Source of the DNA: Acorus gramineus
Taxonomy: Eukaryota; Streptophyta; Magnoliopsida; Acorales; Acoraceae
Direction: 5' to 3'
Length of the DNA stretch: 64,000 nucleotides
Assembly: GCA_030737835.1 (NCBI GenBank)
Contig: CM060857.1
Location: forward strand, 4,736,946-4,800,945
The notes below the pieces were generated by a model. It made no database searches, had not been told where the DNA came from, and worked only from the letters and a program-made list of their open reading frames with translations. The stretch's first letter is position 1, and every line of letters begins with the position of its first letter. Positions 34,586 through 45,868 of this stretch are shown piece by piece. The position numbers and the translations under genes were made by a program.

Positions 34586-35202
34586 CGGACCAGTCCCTCT
34601 GACCTCCACCCTCCGACGTTTCGACCTCCAATCTCCGACCAAAAGGTAAAACCAGGTGTGTCATCCCTTTTCATGGTGGCTTTATATTGTAGATGCTGAA
34701 ATATCTTCTTTTTTTTTAAGAGCCTCCATGTTTAGGGTTCTAATAAATTTAGGGGCAAAAGCATAGAAAATGTGTACTCTCAATGTTCCTTTATGTTAAA
34801 TGATGAGTGTTTAACCATATGAAGTTTCATAATGTTTCAAAAAAATAATCAGAATTAAATGATAATCCTAAACTGGTGTTTTTCTCGTTGAGTTTGATGT
34901 GGTAAGAGTAGCAGGATTATTTACATCATAGTCCTTGACTTGTGTGTAATGCCATGGAAAATATTTTGCATTTGTTAAAATTATGTTATTTATTGTTGAT
35001 TTTTCAGATATCATGAAGTTTGTAAAATCTCAGGTCCAGTTGGATGGATTACATCTAATTCAAATCTTGGGTTGGGATCTAGGATGAGAGAGTATATTGT
35101 TTTGCAGATGTATATAATTAGGAAAACCTTGGATGCACAGAATAATCCATATAACCTATGCACCAGATAAAAATGGTGGGATTTAAACAAGACATAGAGA
35201 GC

Positions 35203-35334
35203 CAAGTTTGCAGCACCAAAGACGAATCCAACTGCAGCACCAAATTACAGCTTATCTGACTACCTTCTCCCTCTCCTCATCCTTGTAGTGGCCACTGCTG
35301 CTTGGTATTACCTTACTGTGGTGAACAAGGCTTA
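35203..35334 (+). pseudogene. Possible captured C-terminal exon (tail-anchor-like)
   Basis: After an AG, one frame reads KFAAPKTNPTAAPNY, then a hydrophobic stretch LLPLLILVVATAAWYYL and VVNKA before a stop near 35334. This looks like the last exon of a tail-anchored membrane protein: a polar Ala/Pro/Thr linker, one membrane span, then a very short lumenal tail. It has nothing in common with transposase or Myb sequence, so it may be a host gene fragment carried in the transposon. I cannot name the source gene, and a chance frame is possible. Confidence 0.35.
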
Positions 35335-37414
35335 GAAGAAAAAAAATCTTCATTTTTGATGTTGCATTCTTGTCACCTATTATGCAAGGAATGAGTGAGA
35401 TATGGAGTGGAATGTCTTATGATAATGCAAGTTGTATGCTTATTTATTGATATATTATGAGTTACGTTGAAATAACACCATTTCTGCTATTGGCTCTTTC
35501 AAGCAATGGAAGAATAACATGCTTCTCAAAAGCAAGATTTCTGACTGTCTCTTTTTATTTTGCTCAATTTTAATTTTAATTTTCTGTTCATGAATCTTAA
35601 TTATAATAGTTTTCTTTCGGAGGAGGGCAGATTGATATCCATCATTTGTGTCCAACGAAAGCAAGATTTCCATGTTCATCCAGTGTCAGATAATTCTGAC
35701 CATTTGAACATTAGTTCATCTAACTACTAAACCTGCACTCTCATATTTGATGTTAGATTTGTTAGTTATTATGATAACAATAATATGAAATAACCAAGTT
35801 CAATATAACTAAACATTTCATCTAGCTTTTTTTTAGTCAATAATTAGCGGTTAATGTCATCAATTTGTTTTACCAACAGATTTTCTTTGCTCAGATACTA
35901 AATAATATCTAATAAACTACATAATGCAACATTGTTTCAAGTGTGGAGCTTCACAAGAAAATTTTAGGCCTCCTTTTTCTGAGACCAAGAGACAGAGTAT
36001 ATGTTGTTACATAAGAAACCGCATGAAAAACATGGCACATTTTGGATATTTTATAGTGAATTACAAGGTTATTGTGTAATTTTCTTTTGTAAGGTCATTT
36101 CACATAGATTACATCAGTAAGAAATTGACATATTGTGAGATCTTATAATGAATAAACAAAGTTCTTACCACTCAAGGTGTTTTAGTTATGGCATCATTGC
36201 TAAATGGTAAATACTAAATAGTGCAATGTCAGTAGGTTGTCATCAGGTTGCTTTTCTTTGTTTTTTTTTTTTTGTAGCGAACTGTGGTCATGTCTATTGA
36301 TATAGAAATGCCCGAAAAAAATAAAAAAGCAATACGTCTTTTGAAAGCCACAAAGAAAAGAACAACTAAAAGAGCATGGGAGGGAACAACCAAATACATG
36401 CTTTTCTTTGTTATACGTTTCTGTTTGTACTAGGATTGGAATTTACTTGAGTAGGTAATCGTTTTCATCTGATGAAAATTTTGCTTAGGTAAAACAACTA
36501 TAAATCCTTTGAAATGTCTAATAAAAATGTAATTTATTGCAACAATCTAATGTGTTGGCTGGTCACTTTGAACAATCAACTCTATTGATCTGTAATTGAA
36601 TGGCCAGAAAGCTTTTTTAAACTCATCCTCCACAAACACATCATCAACAAAGCCTTTACTCTGATTGTAATGGAAAAGTAGAATAAAAACCAGATGTTGG
36701 TGCTGGTGACATGGTGTTGGTGCATCTGAAGCCGTGTGAAGAAGATTTATAATAAGGAAAGTTTATGGTGGTTAAATGAATCATTCTGTGTGATATCACT
36801 CTCTCATTGTATTCTATATTCTGTATTTATATTAAGAAAATTAAAACTGTGCTCATAAATCAAAGTGAAAAATCTGTCTTGGTTCTCTGTGGGGCCAGAT
36901 ATTGCAGGTCCAGCTGAGCCTAAAAAAGACAATGAAGCTTAATAAAAACAAGGGAAATCCTAGGCTTCATGCATGTCAACAGAAGCCAAGTCCAAACATC
37001 AAACACATGCCCAGAATGACTTGAAAAACCAATTCAAGACAAACAGAAAAAAAAAAGACATCTTCATAGGTGTGTTGGGTCAAGTTTGATCTACTACTTT
37101 ATATCAAAATATACCGATTATTCGACACAAACTCTATGTCAAGTTTGTCCTGCAACTTAACAACACATGATTCTTAGATAGTGTAATATACATTGTCATA
37201 GAGTACGTTTGACTGTCATAGAGTAAGTTTCTTCTCTGTACGTTCTTGGAATGTGTCAAGTTTAAAATGAAATGGAGTTGTAATATTTATTTCACTCTCT
37301 TCATGGTCCGCAACAAAGATTTGTGCTTTCGTGGTCTCATTTTAATTGTCAGTATTTCTCATGACTGTTATTGCAATGAATGATCTCATATTCAATTATT
37401 TATGTGGGTAGATT

Positions 37415-38404
37415 ATGGATGCCAAAGCTGGAAGGGCAGTATGGACTCCCGAAATGAAAAAAAAGTTCATTGATTTATGTCTAGAACAAATCAAATTAGG
37501 TGGTCGGCCTGCCGCCAACCTGAAAACATCAGCATGGGCTAAAGTGAGAGTGGAATTTAACAAGCATTTTGGGGTTTCATATGATCAAAGAAAGTGCAAG
37601 AATTTTTGGGACATGCTGAAGAAACAATGGAATGCCTGGCATAAGTTGATTTCCCTTACTGGCATAGGAGAGGTTGCCCCAGGACAAACAGTCCAGATGG
37701 ATCCAGAAAGATGGGATGAGCATATTAAGGTAATTTACTTAATTTTCTATTCGTGCTAATGCCCTTGGTCATACCTAACCGGTTAACAATAATTTGAAAT
37801 ACAGGCAAACCCCGATGCCAAACAGTTTAGGTACAAACCCCTTTCTCATGCTGAAGAGATGGAACAACTGTTTGGGGGGGTAACGGCCACGGGAAAGCAC
37901 GCTTTCACTCCAATGGTTGAGGATTCTTTTCTTGATGATTTGGATAACTATGGCAACTCATCGCACTCGTTCATTCCCACTTCCGCCGAATTCTCTACCC
38001 AAAGGGGTCCTCCAGATACCATAGAGCCTAACCCAGTAAACATTGATATAGAGGACAATGTTGATGACAGTCCATTGTCTAATGTTAGCCGAAAACGCCG
38101 ATGCCCTCCCAAACCGAAGAGGAAAAATTCTGTTGATGACTTTATAGAGAAGATTGATGGAGTGCTGGATAAGATTGCCAATTCCGCTACCAATGAGGCA
38201 AGCGCTCCCATGAGGCCATCTCCCACAATTGCTGAGTGTTTTGAGTCCCTCCAACAAACCCCGGAGATCGACCCTGATAGTGAGTTATTTTCGCAGGCTA
38301 TGCTATTCTTCCTAGAGCCTGACCAGCGCGAGTTGTGGATGCTTAACAAGAGGGCAACAGCAAGAATTCAGCTCTTGCATACTCATGCCAAACGTTTCAA
38401 GTAG
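37415..38404 (+). CDS. Harbinger ORF1, Myb/SANT-like DNA-binding protein
   Basis: The gene is best read as two exons, 37415-37729 and 37805-38404, with the intron starting GTAATT and ending ATACAG. The join keeps frame and gives 304 residues. Residues ~8-100 form a Myb/SANT-like (Myb_DNA-bind_3) domain: W at TPEMKKKF, W in SAWAKV, then CKNFWDMLKKQW. The second exon begins ANPDAKQFR, the conserved stretch after this domain in plant ORF1 proteins, followed by an acidic linker, a basic RKRRCPPKPKRK nuclear-localisation-like stretch (about residue 205) and a C-terminal region. In PIF/Harbinger elements ORF1 works with the transposase, bringing it to the nucleus and ends. The start at 37415 is the first ATG in frame after a TAG, possibly a splice acceptor. 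Confidence 0.85.
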
Positions 38405-38680
38405 ATGATTAGGGATGTTTTCTAGTAGACCATTGATGATGGAACTATGCAGGATTTGTTAATGTTTGTTTTTATGTATGGACATCAAGGTGTTGTCTTT
38501 ATTAATTTGTATGGATTCTTATGTTTATTTTTATGAATGTATGGATGCTTATTATTGTGTTTATGTACCTGTATGGATCATTATGTTTATGAAACTCTTT
38601 ATTTACATGTATGGATGGGTTTGTTTGTGTCTATGCTCAACTTCTAATAGATGTGTATATCTGAATTTGTTTAGGTTTAA
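38405..38680. other. Spacer between Harbinger genes
   Basis: Degenerate repeats of TATGGAT and TTATGTTTAT words; no gene. Confidence 0.5.
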
Positions 38681-39930
38681 ATGGAGCCACAATATAAGCT
38701 CTTTGTCCTTTGGTTTGTATTGTATTACATACGCAACCTCCTAACTAAACGTCAAGCCCCAAGAATAGTTCATAATTCTGAATTGAGTGGGCACCAATAT
38801 GTGTTTGGTATACTCAATGGACATGAACGCCTATGCAATGAATTATTTCGCATGGATGGGCGGGTGTTTGTGGGGTTGGTCTCCTTATTCCGAGTTGAAG
38901 GATGGTTGAAGGACACACGAAACATGTCGGTTGAAGAACAACTTGCCATATTCCTCAGCGTTGTTGGACATAATGTGAGGAACAGATATTGTCAGGACCG
39001 ATTCCAACACTCTGGAGAGACCATATCCCGTCACTTCAGAAAGGTATTAAAGGCTTGCTTGAAACTGAGTCAGAGAATTATCCAACCAACCGATCTCTCC
39101 CAAACCCCGAATCAGATTTTATCAAATTCTCGCTATTATCCGGCATTCAAGGTAATCAAAATTACTCAGACTGTCTAATAGAAACATTAGACCTTCTCTT
39201 CATCAATGAAAACATACTTGCCATATTTATTAACAAAACTTTTGGTTCCTAGGATTGCATCGGGGCATTAGATGGAACCCTGGTACACGCAATCATCGAA
39301 ACTGACAATCAAGTTCCATATCGGGGTCGGAAGGGGGATTGCATGCAGAATGTACTTGCGGTATGCAATTTCGACATGTTATTTACTTACGTAATGGCCG
39401 GATGGGAAGGAACTGCTCATGACTCGCGCATCCTTTCGGATACAATCCGCAACCCTTCCAATAGGTTTCCAATGCCCCCTAATGGAAAATATTATCTTGT
39501 AGATGCCGGATATACGAATAGAAGGGGATTTCTAGCACCTTACCGTAATGTAAGGTATTGGTTGGGTGACTACCGGAGGGGTTCAGGACCCCGTAACAAG
39601 GAGGAGCTGTTTAATTATTTCCACTCATCTTTGCGGAATGTGATTGAGAGAACATTTGGTGTGTGGAAGGCGCGCTTCCCAATCCTTAAGAAGATGGCCC
39701 CTTATCCATTCGGTATTCAGGTCCGAATCGTGGCGGCAACAATGGCGATCCATAATTATATTAGAATGTCTAATCTAACAGATGCCTTGTTCGAGAGATA
39801 CCAAAACACTGCTGTTGAAGATGAAAATGCCACTGAGCAGCAATACCCCATAGTCCAACCCGACAACGAACAGGCTGAGATGAATGCAACACGAGAGGAG
39901 ATTGCTAATCTCCTTTACAGTAGACGATGA
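38681..39930 (+). CDS. PIF/Harbinger transposase (DDE_Tnp_4)
   Basis: Two exons, 38681-39151 and 39253-39930, with a 101-bp intron GTAATC..CCTAG. The frame is kept, giving 382 residues, near the usual size. The N-terminal part has FLSVVGHNVRNR and SGETISRHF, the helix-turn-helix-like region of PIF transposases. The nuclease domain starts with the exon-2 sequence CIGALDGT (first catalytic Asp), then YLVDAGYTNRRGFLAPYR (second Asp) and VIERTFGVWKARFPIL (Glu). It excises and inserts the element at 3-bp targets. It lies 276 bp after ORF1 in the same direction. No stop or frameshift is visible in either exon, so it may be functional. Confidence 0.9.
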
Positions 39931-40699
39931 TTTTTTGGGTTCCAATGATGGTTTTTCAGGTGCCTTGCCAGACAAATATGGTTAAAAATATTATTTAAAA
40001 TGATTTGCTATACTTTGATTATTTAAGCTCTTTTGTCGATCTATGCCCTTTATCTAATGTAAACGTTATTGAAGTTTCTCTTTGTTTACTGGTATTGATA
40101 TGTTTGAACCAATGTAATAAAACCAATGGTTTTTTGTTCTGAAACTATCATTTCTTATTGAGGGTGTTTCCATTTTTAACATCATATGAAATAATGTGAT
40201 TCTGATAACATTGATTTTTCTGTTGTGTTTACTCAGGTACTAGCTTTTTAGAGAAGATGATATTCAGGGAACACGGCATGATTGATGGATTGCTGCTTAA
40301 ACAATGATTTCTGGCATTACAATGGAAAAGATGATGCCCATGAGATTAATAAATTTTGCTGTAGCTTTTTGAAATCTTTAGTTCTCTTCTGTTAATACAA
40401 CTCTTGAACATCAGAAATGATGATAACATGCTACTGTTATTGGAGACACTATTGTTTTGTGATAATTGGGAGACTTTCCAAGTGATTCAATTATGGTGAT
40501 TTATGATTTAGGATATCAAATTCATTGATAGATTTGTAAATTTCATGTTTTCATTATATGGCTTGAATTTTTATTAATGTTTGGATATAATATGGTGAAG
40601 TGTATTTCTATGTTTATCGATAGGAAAAAAAATAAAATGACCAGTGCTTGAATTGTAGAATGAAATGATTTGTAGCCATCTGATTACTATTGGGTTTAA

Positions 40700-41010
40700 G
40701 TTTGTGTAATATTCACTCTTTAAAAGTGGGACATATATTTAGAGGAACAAATCAATATTGTTGAAATAGTTAAAAAATAAGCATGTTTTTTAAATTTTCA
40801 CGTTTATGAAATATTCACTCTTTAAAGTAGGACATATATTTTGAGGAACAAATATATTTTTCAAATAGTTAAAAAATAAGCACGTTTTTTAAATATTCAA
40901 GTTTATGAAATATTCACTCTCTAAAGTGGGACATATATTTCGAGGAACAAATTCATATTTTTGAAATAGTTCAAAAATAAGCATGTTTTTTAATTATTCA
41001 ATCAAACATC
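40700..41010. repeat. Three ~100-bp tandem units near the Harbinger right end
   Basis: Units start at about 40709, 40808 and 40909. They share AATATTCACTCT, GGACATATATTT, GAGGAACAAAT, and AATAAGCAYGTTTTTTAA. Subterminal repeats of this sort are often transposase binding sites, but here that is inference. Confidence 0.8.
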
Positions 41011-41220
41011 AAAATAACATTCAGTACTTATTAAATTGACCAAAATACCCTTCTAATAAGCACTACTATTAAGTGGTGAACCAAACACACTTATTTAAAT
41101 AAGTACTTATATTTTCCGCTAAACCAAACAGTATTCTGCATAAAACATTCAGCACTTATACAATCAGCACTGAATAATTCAACACTTAAAATTCAGCATT
41201 CAGTCGAACCAAACGCAGCC

Positions 41221-42638
41221 TTCCTGTTAGTATAGATATAGATATACTTTTATCAAAAAAAGAAATATTAAAAAAAGGGTACTCATAGAAAATCAAACAA
41301 TATAAATGGAAGTACACGAATTTATAGAAATATAGCAAGAATTCAGACTACCGATTAATATTTTGACATTTTCTCACTGAAGTTGGGTACAAATGTCAAT
41401 CCAACTAATATGATTATAACCAAAGCAGTTTCAAAGATAAAATTTGTGCATTATTTTAACTTGAAAGTTTTAACTGTTTCAGTGATGAGGTGGAAGATAA
41501 ATCTCTCATTTGAAAACAAATTTGGGCGTCAGTTTCAAATAAATAGTTGTGTAAATGGGGCTCTAAGATTCTAAAATGGAGCCCACATCCACAACAAATT
41601 TCGTTTTTGTGATAAGTTTTTTGAAAAAAAAATTGAAATTTAATTTATTTAGATAACATAAAAAAAAATATCAAAAGAACAACTAAAATTTAAAATAAAT
41701 ACATAATAATAATATCACGCGATTAAAAAAATAAAATTTGATGAACACACAAAAATAAAAACTAAACTAAATAAAAATATAAAAAATAGCACAAATCCAA
41801 TAAGATAATCTTGTTTGTTAAATAATAAATAAATAAATAAAATATCATTAAAATAGAAATGCAATAAATAAATAAATAATAAAACAAAATGGATAAGTTT
41901 AAAATAAAAAATATAAGAAAAGAACAAAAAAAAATTATAAAATATGGAATAACATTTTTTTTATTTAGTGGGCCCTCATGTAATTGAGAAAAATACGTTC
42001 CAAAGTTCAAATCAAAGACGTGTGATTTTAATTAATGTGTGAAAGTTCCCCCTTGTGGGTGGCAACGAAACCTAAACGTCAGCAATAACGTTATATATAT
42101 ATATATATATATATAGAGTAGGTATTAGCCTTAATTATATTAATAAAGAGCAATATGTCCAAATCAAAGAACAACATGCCCAAATCAAGAGAAACATGCC
42201 CACATCAATTCTTAAATCTTTCCGGTTCAAATATTACTATTTGAGATTGATTTTCCAAGAACCGTAATAGGAGTGGATAAGGGTGAATAAGATATTTTTG
42301 TTTTTGAAATAACAAACATTGCATTGTCAAAGAAATGCCGAATAAAGAATAAGATGGTATAACAGTTCTAAGAGACTATTCAAAATAGAGTTATTTCACC
42401 AAATCTAAGCTACTGGTGCATGTGAGTGCCACGCAATATATATGGTTGATCACCTTCTAAAATAGTACATGTAATTTTATTTTATTTTGTGAAAAAATAG
42501 TACATGTAATTAATGTGTGAATGTTTGAAGTCTACATAGTTGAACATTTTTATTGTCGCTTGTTGAAGACGTAAGACTGTCCAGATGATCGACAAATGTG
42601 CATTGTTTTTTGGGGACCACATTATAAAAAGTACTAAG
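41221..42638. other. AT-rich spacer with a (TA)n microsatellite
   Basis: No gene is seen. (TA)n is at about 42092-42114. 41590-41950 is almost all A/T with degenerate AATAAATAAA runs. Confidence 0.5.
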
Positions 42639-43129
42639 CACTACAAGAAAAGGGGTTTACAATAACAGTTTTAAACTGTTGTTGTAAGTGTATAACCGTT
42701 ACCAAAACTATGGTAACGGTTTAATATCAGTTAACATAGATGGGGTGATACTATACGGTAACGGTTTGTACTATTTTTTGTCACGGTTTTTTGAACTAAA
42801 TCTTGACGGTTATTTAACCGTAACTGTAAATTAAATAGTAATGGTTTATTAAACGTTACTATATTATATCAAAATATGTAAAAACATATAGTAACTGATA
42901 CAAAACCGTTACTACATCAATGCAAAAGTGACAATAAAGAGTTCTAGGGACACTTTTAAACCGTCACTAGAAATAACAAAATTGTCACTTTTTATAATAT
43001 AATATATTTTAATTTGTTGTATATTATTATAAACAAGAAATAAATCTAAATATCATTGAGAAGCAAATATTACAACAATATCCAACATTACAAACGTTAT
43101 AAAATCTTAAAAATAAAAATATACATCAT

Positions 43130-43700
43130 CCAATGTTGACAAGATCAATCCGTTATGCCCGGGACTGACTGTGATAACTGCGAAATATACTGCTGCACCT
43201 GTTGTTGTACTTTCTCTTGCATTTGTTGCTCCATCTGTTAGACTTTCTCCTCCATTTGCTGTTGCATTTGTCTCATTTGTTCCTGTAATTAACTCGATGT
43301 GCCACCAAAATCACGTGAATGGCCTCGTTCTCATCCTTGTCCCCCTCCAAAGTATTGCGATCGCGTAACCCCTCGAATCAATTTCCATAACTCATGTCTT
43401 TGAAGAGCCACTCCTTAGGGATGTCTTTTTTGCTATAGACAATACATAAAAAATTTACAAACTAATCATAATAAAATATTTTAATAAAATAAAACACAAT
43501 TTATCTCTAATTAAATGGTCTAACCAAATCCATAGCCCTTCTCGCAACACTCTTCTGCTCAATGTTGTGAGATATTTTTGGTTGAGACCGATTTATCGTA
43601 TTTTTTTCAATCACCTGCATTGTAAATCGATGTTTCAAACTCTGGCGTGTCCATGCCTGCAATTAAATGATTGGATGACACCTAAAAATTAAAAATTATA
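43130..43700 (-). pseudogene. Ptta/En/Spm-type protein remnant in CACTA
   Basis: Reverse complement gives AWTRQSLKHRFTMQVIE (about 43660-43610), then IEQKSVARRAMDLVRPF. Downstream, after a break, comes a Gln-rich coiled coil: QMQQQMEEKV, QMEQQMQEKVQQQVQQY, near 43260-43175. This resembles the C-terminal half of the accessory plant transposase (Ptta/En/Spm family) of CACTA elements. It contains several stops and is not a working gene. Confidence 0.6.
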
Positions 43701-43983
43701 GTGTTGGAAAAAAAAACGTTATCAAGTGAATATATAAAATATAAAAATTTTCCTTGTCAATATACAATATCAACTAGTTATACAAATGCAATAAAAAATG
43801 TCAAAGCAGAGAATATGCATTGCTCTTGTACAAATAAGTGATAAGTATGAAATGATGATATTGGTAAAATCATGAAAAAGACTCACTATAAATTATCGGT
43901 GGTTAATTAATTGGAAGAACAATTTACACACGTGTGACTTTCATGAAGAAATCCACTACCATCATGCATTTTAAAACTCAAAT

Positions 43984-43986
<3 letters not shown>

Positions 43987-44046
<60 letters not shown>
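43987..44046. repeat. (TA)n microsatellite
   Basis: A pure TA run of about 58 bp inside the CACTA element. Confidence 0.95.
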
Positions 44047-44049
<3 letters not shown>

Positions 44050-45868
44050 CATGTAATCAGTTGAGTATTTTTTTGTCTCGTATATGTGGGGAGATTATTT
44101 AATGTATATCATCTATAATCTTTCTCATTTGTTATTTAGCATAGCATATGTTAATAATCCACACAAAAAACATTCTTGTTTTTTTAACAACTATAACAAT
44201 CAACCTATTTTAAAAAAAAAGTCAATAAAGATAACATTAGATACTCACTTACAGAATAAATGATATGCCTAGAATGAAGAAGCAAATCTCATAATAATAG
44301 GAATATTATTAGATAAAAGAAAAGATATTTAAATCTTTTTTTTATCATAGCCATAAGATTAGAATTCATGACTTAAAGTTTAATAATTTGAATAAGAAAA
44401 TATTTTGATTTAAATTTCACATTTATATTTCCGATGTTAACTAAATGATGAATGGCATTTTTTATTCTGATATTATTTTTCTTTTTGAGTGAATTTATTT
44501 AAATATGGAGATGTGAAAGATACGTGATAGTTATAAATCCCTAATAAAGTGGTGAGGTTTTCTTCATATATTACATCTAAACAAATCCAATTTTTTTTTA
44601 AAAAATGCTAGATTTATGTGATTTGGTGATATGTGCTAGATTTAAATCCCTATGTATTGCATCCCCTTCATACTAATGCTTTTTTTTCCTAGACATTCAT
44701 ACTTCACATGGGGCATTTATTTATATAGAGTCTGTGATTCATTATTATGTGAAATATGTAATATTAATTTTTTTAAAAAAATCAAATCCCTAAAATAATT
44801 GTCAAATAAAATTCATAGAGATCATATCCCAAAAAAAAAAAAAGTTTTCATGCATAAATGATCACATTCGGCACAACAATGCTTTTTTCATGCATAAAAA
44901 ATTGGATTTTTATTATTATTAAGCCAATCAAATATATAATTTTTTTTTTTTTGGTGAAGATTGAAACAAACAATTATAAAAAAAAAGCTAACAAAGGTTA
45001 TAAAGCACAACCTATAAACCATATACACATTAGATATTGATATAATCTAATTTGATTTTTCTAATCAAATCAAGAAACAAATCAAATATAATAAAAAATC
45101 ACATGAAAAAAATAACTAAAAATGAGGTATCATAATAGAAAAAATGAAACACAATCGATAAATATTTCACATATCAAACAAAGACATTGGTTCTATCTAA
45201 CATTAAAAACACCTGTTTGGAGGAGTTCCTGATTTTGTCCAATCTTCAAAAAAAAAAAAAATGTCAATGCAAAGAAGAAGGTGTGATAGTGGAGAGAAGG
45301 ATCCTAAGGTGAAGAGTGAAAACGGGAAATGATGGAGAAAAAATAGGAAAATAAAAACGTGATCCCATTGTGTTAGTTTTTCTTCTCAAATTGTTACTTT
45401 TACCATGTCACTTATGGTCACACTTTACAACCGTCCCTTTAAAATGGTATGGTAACATTTTTGTATTAAATTGTTACCATAAATATTTCACAAGCGCCAA
45501 ATTCTCCCGCCAAGGAGTTTCTACAATCACTTTCCATATTTGACAACAGTTTAACATTAAATGTTACCATAAGTTTTGTATAGTAACAATTTTTTAAAAC
45601 CATTACAATACAATTGTCACCGTAGAGCTGTTTTGTTGTAGTGAAGGGAAAATTAATTTTAAGTGTTTTCTTATATCTCATAATATTTTTTAGCATACGA
45701 AAACATCTCAAATAAGCCATTATAAATTTTTCTGATCTTCTTGTTCAAATATCGTCTGTATGTGCAAGTACTGTAACAATATAAAGGGATGAATAACAGT
45801 GTACTAGATTTAATATTGTACATATAGATCAGCACTAATGTGCGTGATTAATGTTAAAGAGTGATTAA

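Larger units (their letters stand above)
33960..41220 (+). mobile_element. Complete PIF/Harbinger DNA transposon
   Basis: 7261 bp bounded by inverted repeats of about 22 bp with one mismatch. The left starts GGCTGCGTTTGGTTCGGCTG (33960) and the right ends in its near reverse complement (41199-41220). Direct 3-bp flanks TTC lie at 33957-33959 and 41221-41223. It encodes both proteins of the superfamily in the same direction: a Myb/SANT-like ORF1 (37415-38404) and a DDE transposase (38681-39930), each with one intron. The left 3.4 kb is non-coding apart from a possible captured exon. The right end has a tandem array. Both genes look intact, so autonomy is possible. PIF elements usually prefer TTA/TAA targets, so TTC is slightly unusual. 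Confidence 0.9.
42639..45643 (-). mobile_element. Non-autonomous CACTA transposon
   Basis: 3005 bp from CACTACAAGAAAA (42639) to TTGTTGTAGTG (45643), with the 3-bp target duplication AAG at 42636-42638 and 45644-45646. Subterminal sequence repeats the words GGTAACGGT/ACCGTTAC and their relatives, as usual for CACTA ends. A minus-strand remnant of the second transposase gene lies at 43130-43700. No TNP2-type transposase is present, so it depends on another copy. The strand follows the coding remnant. Confidence 0.85.
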
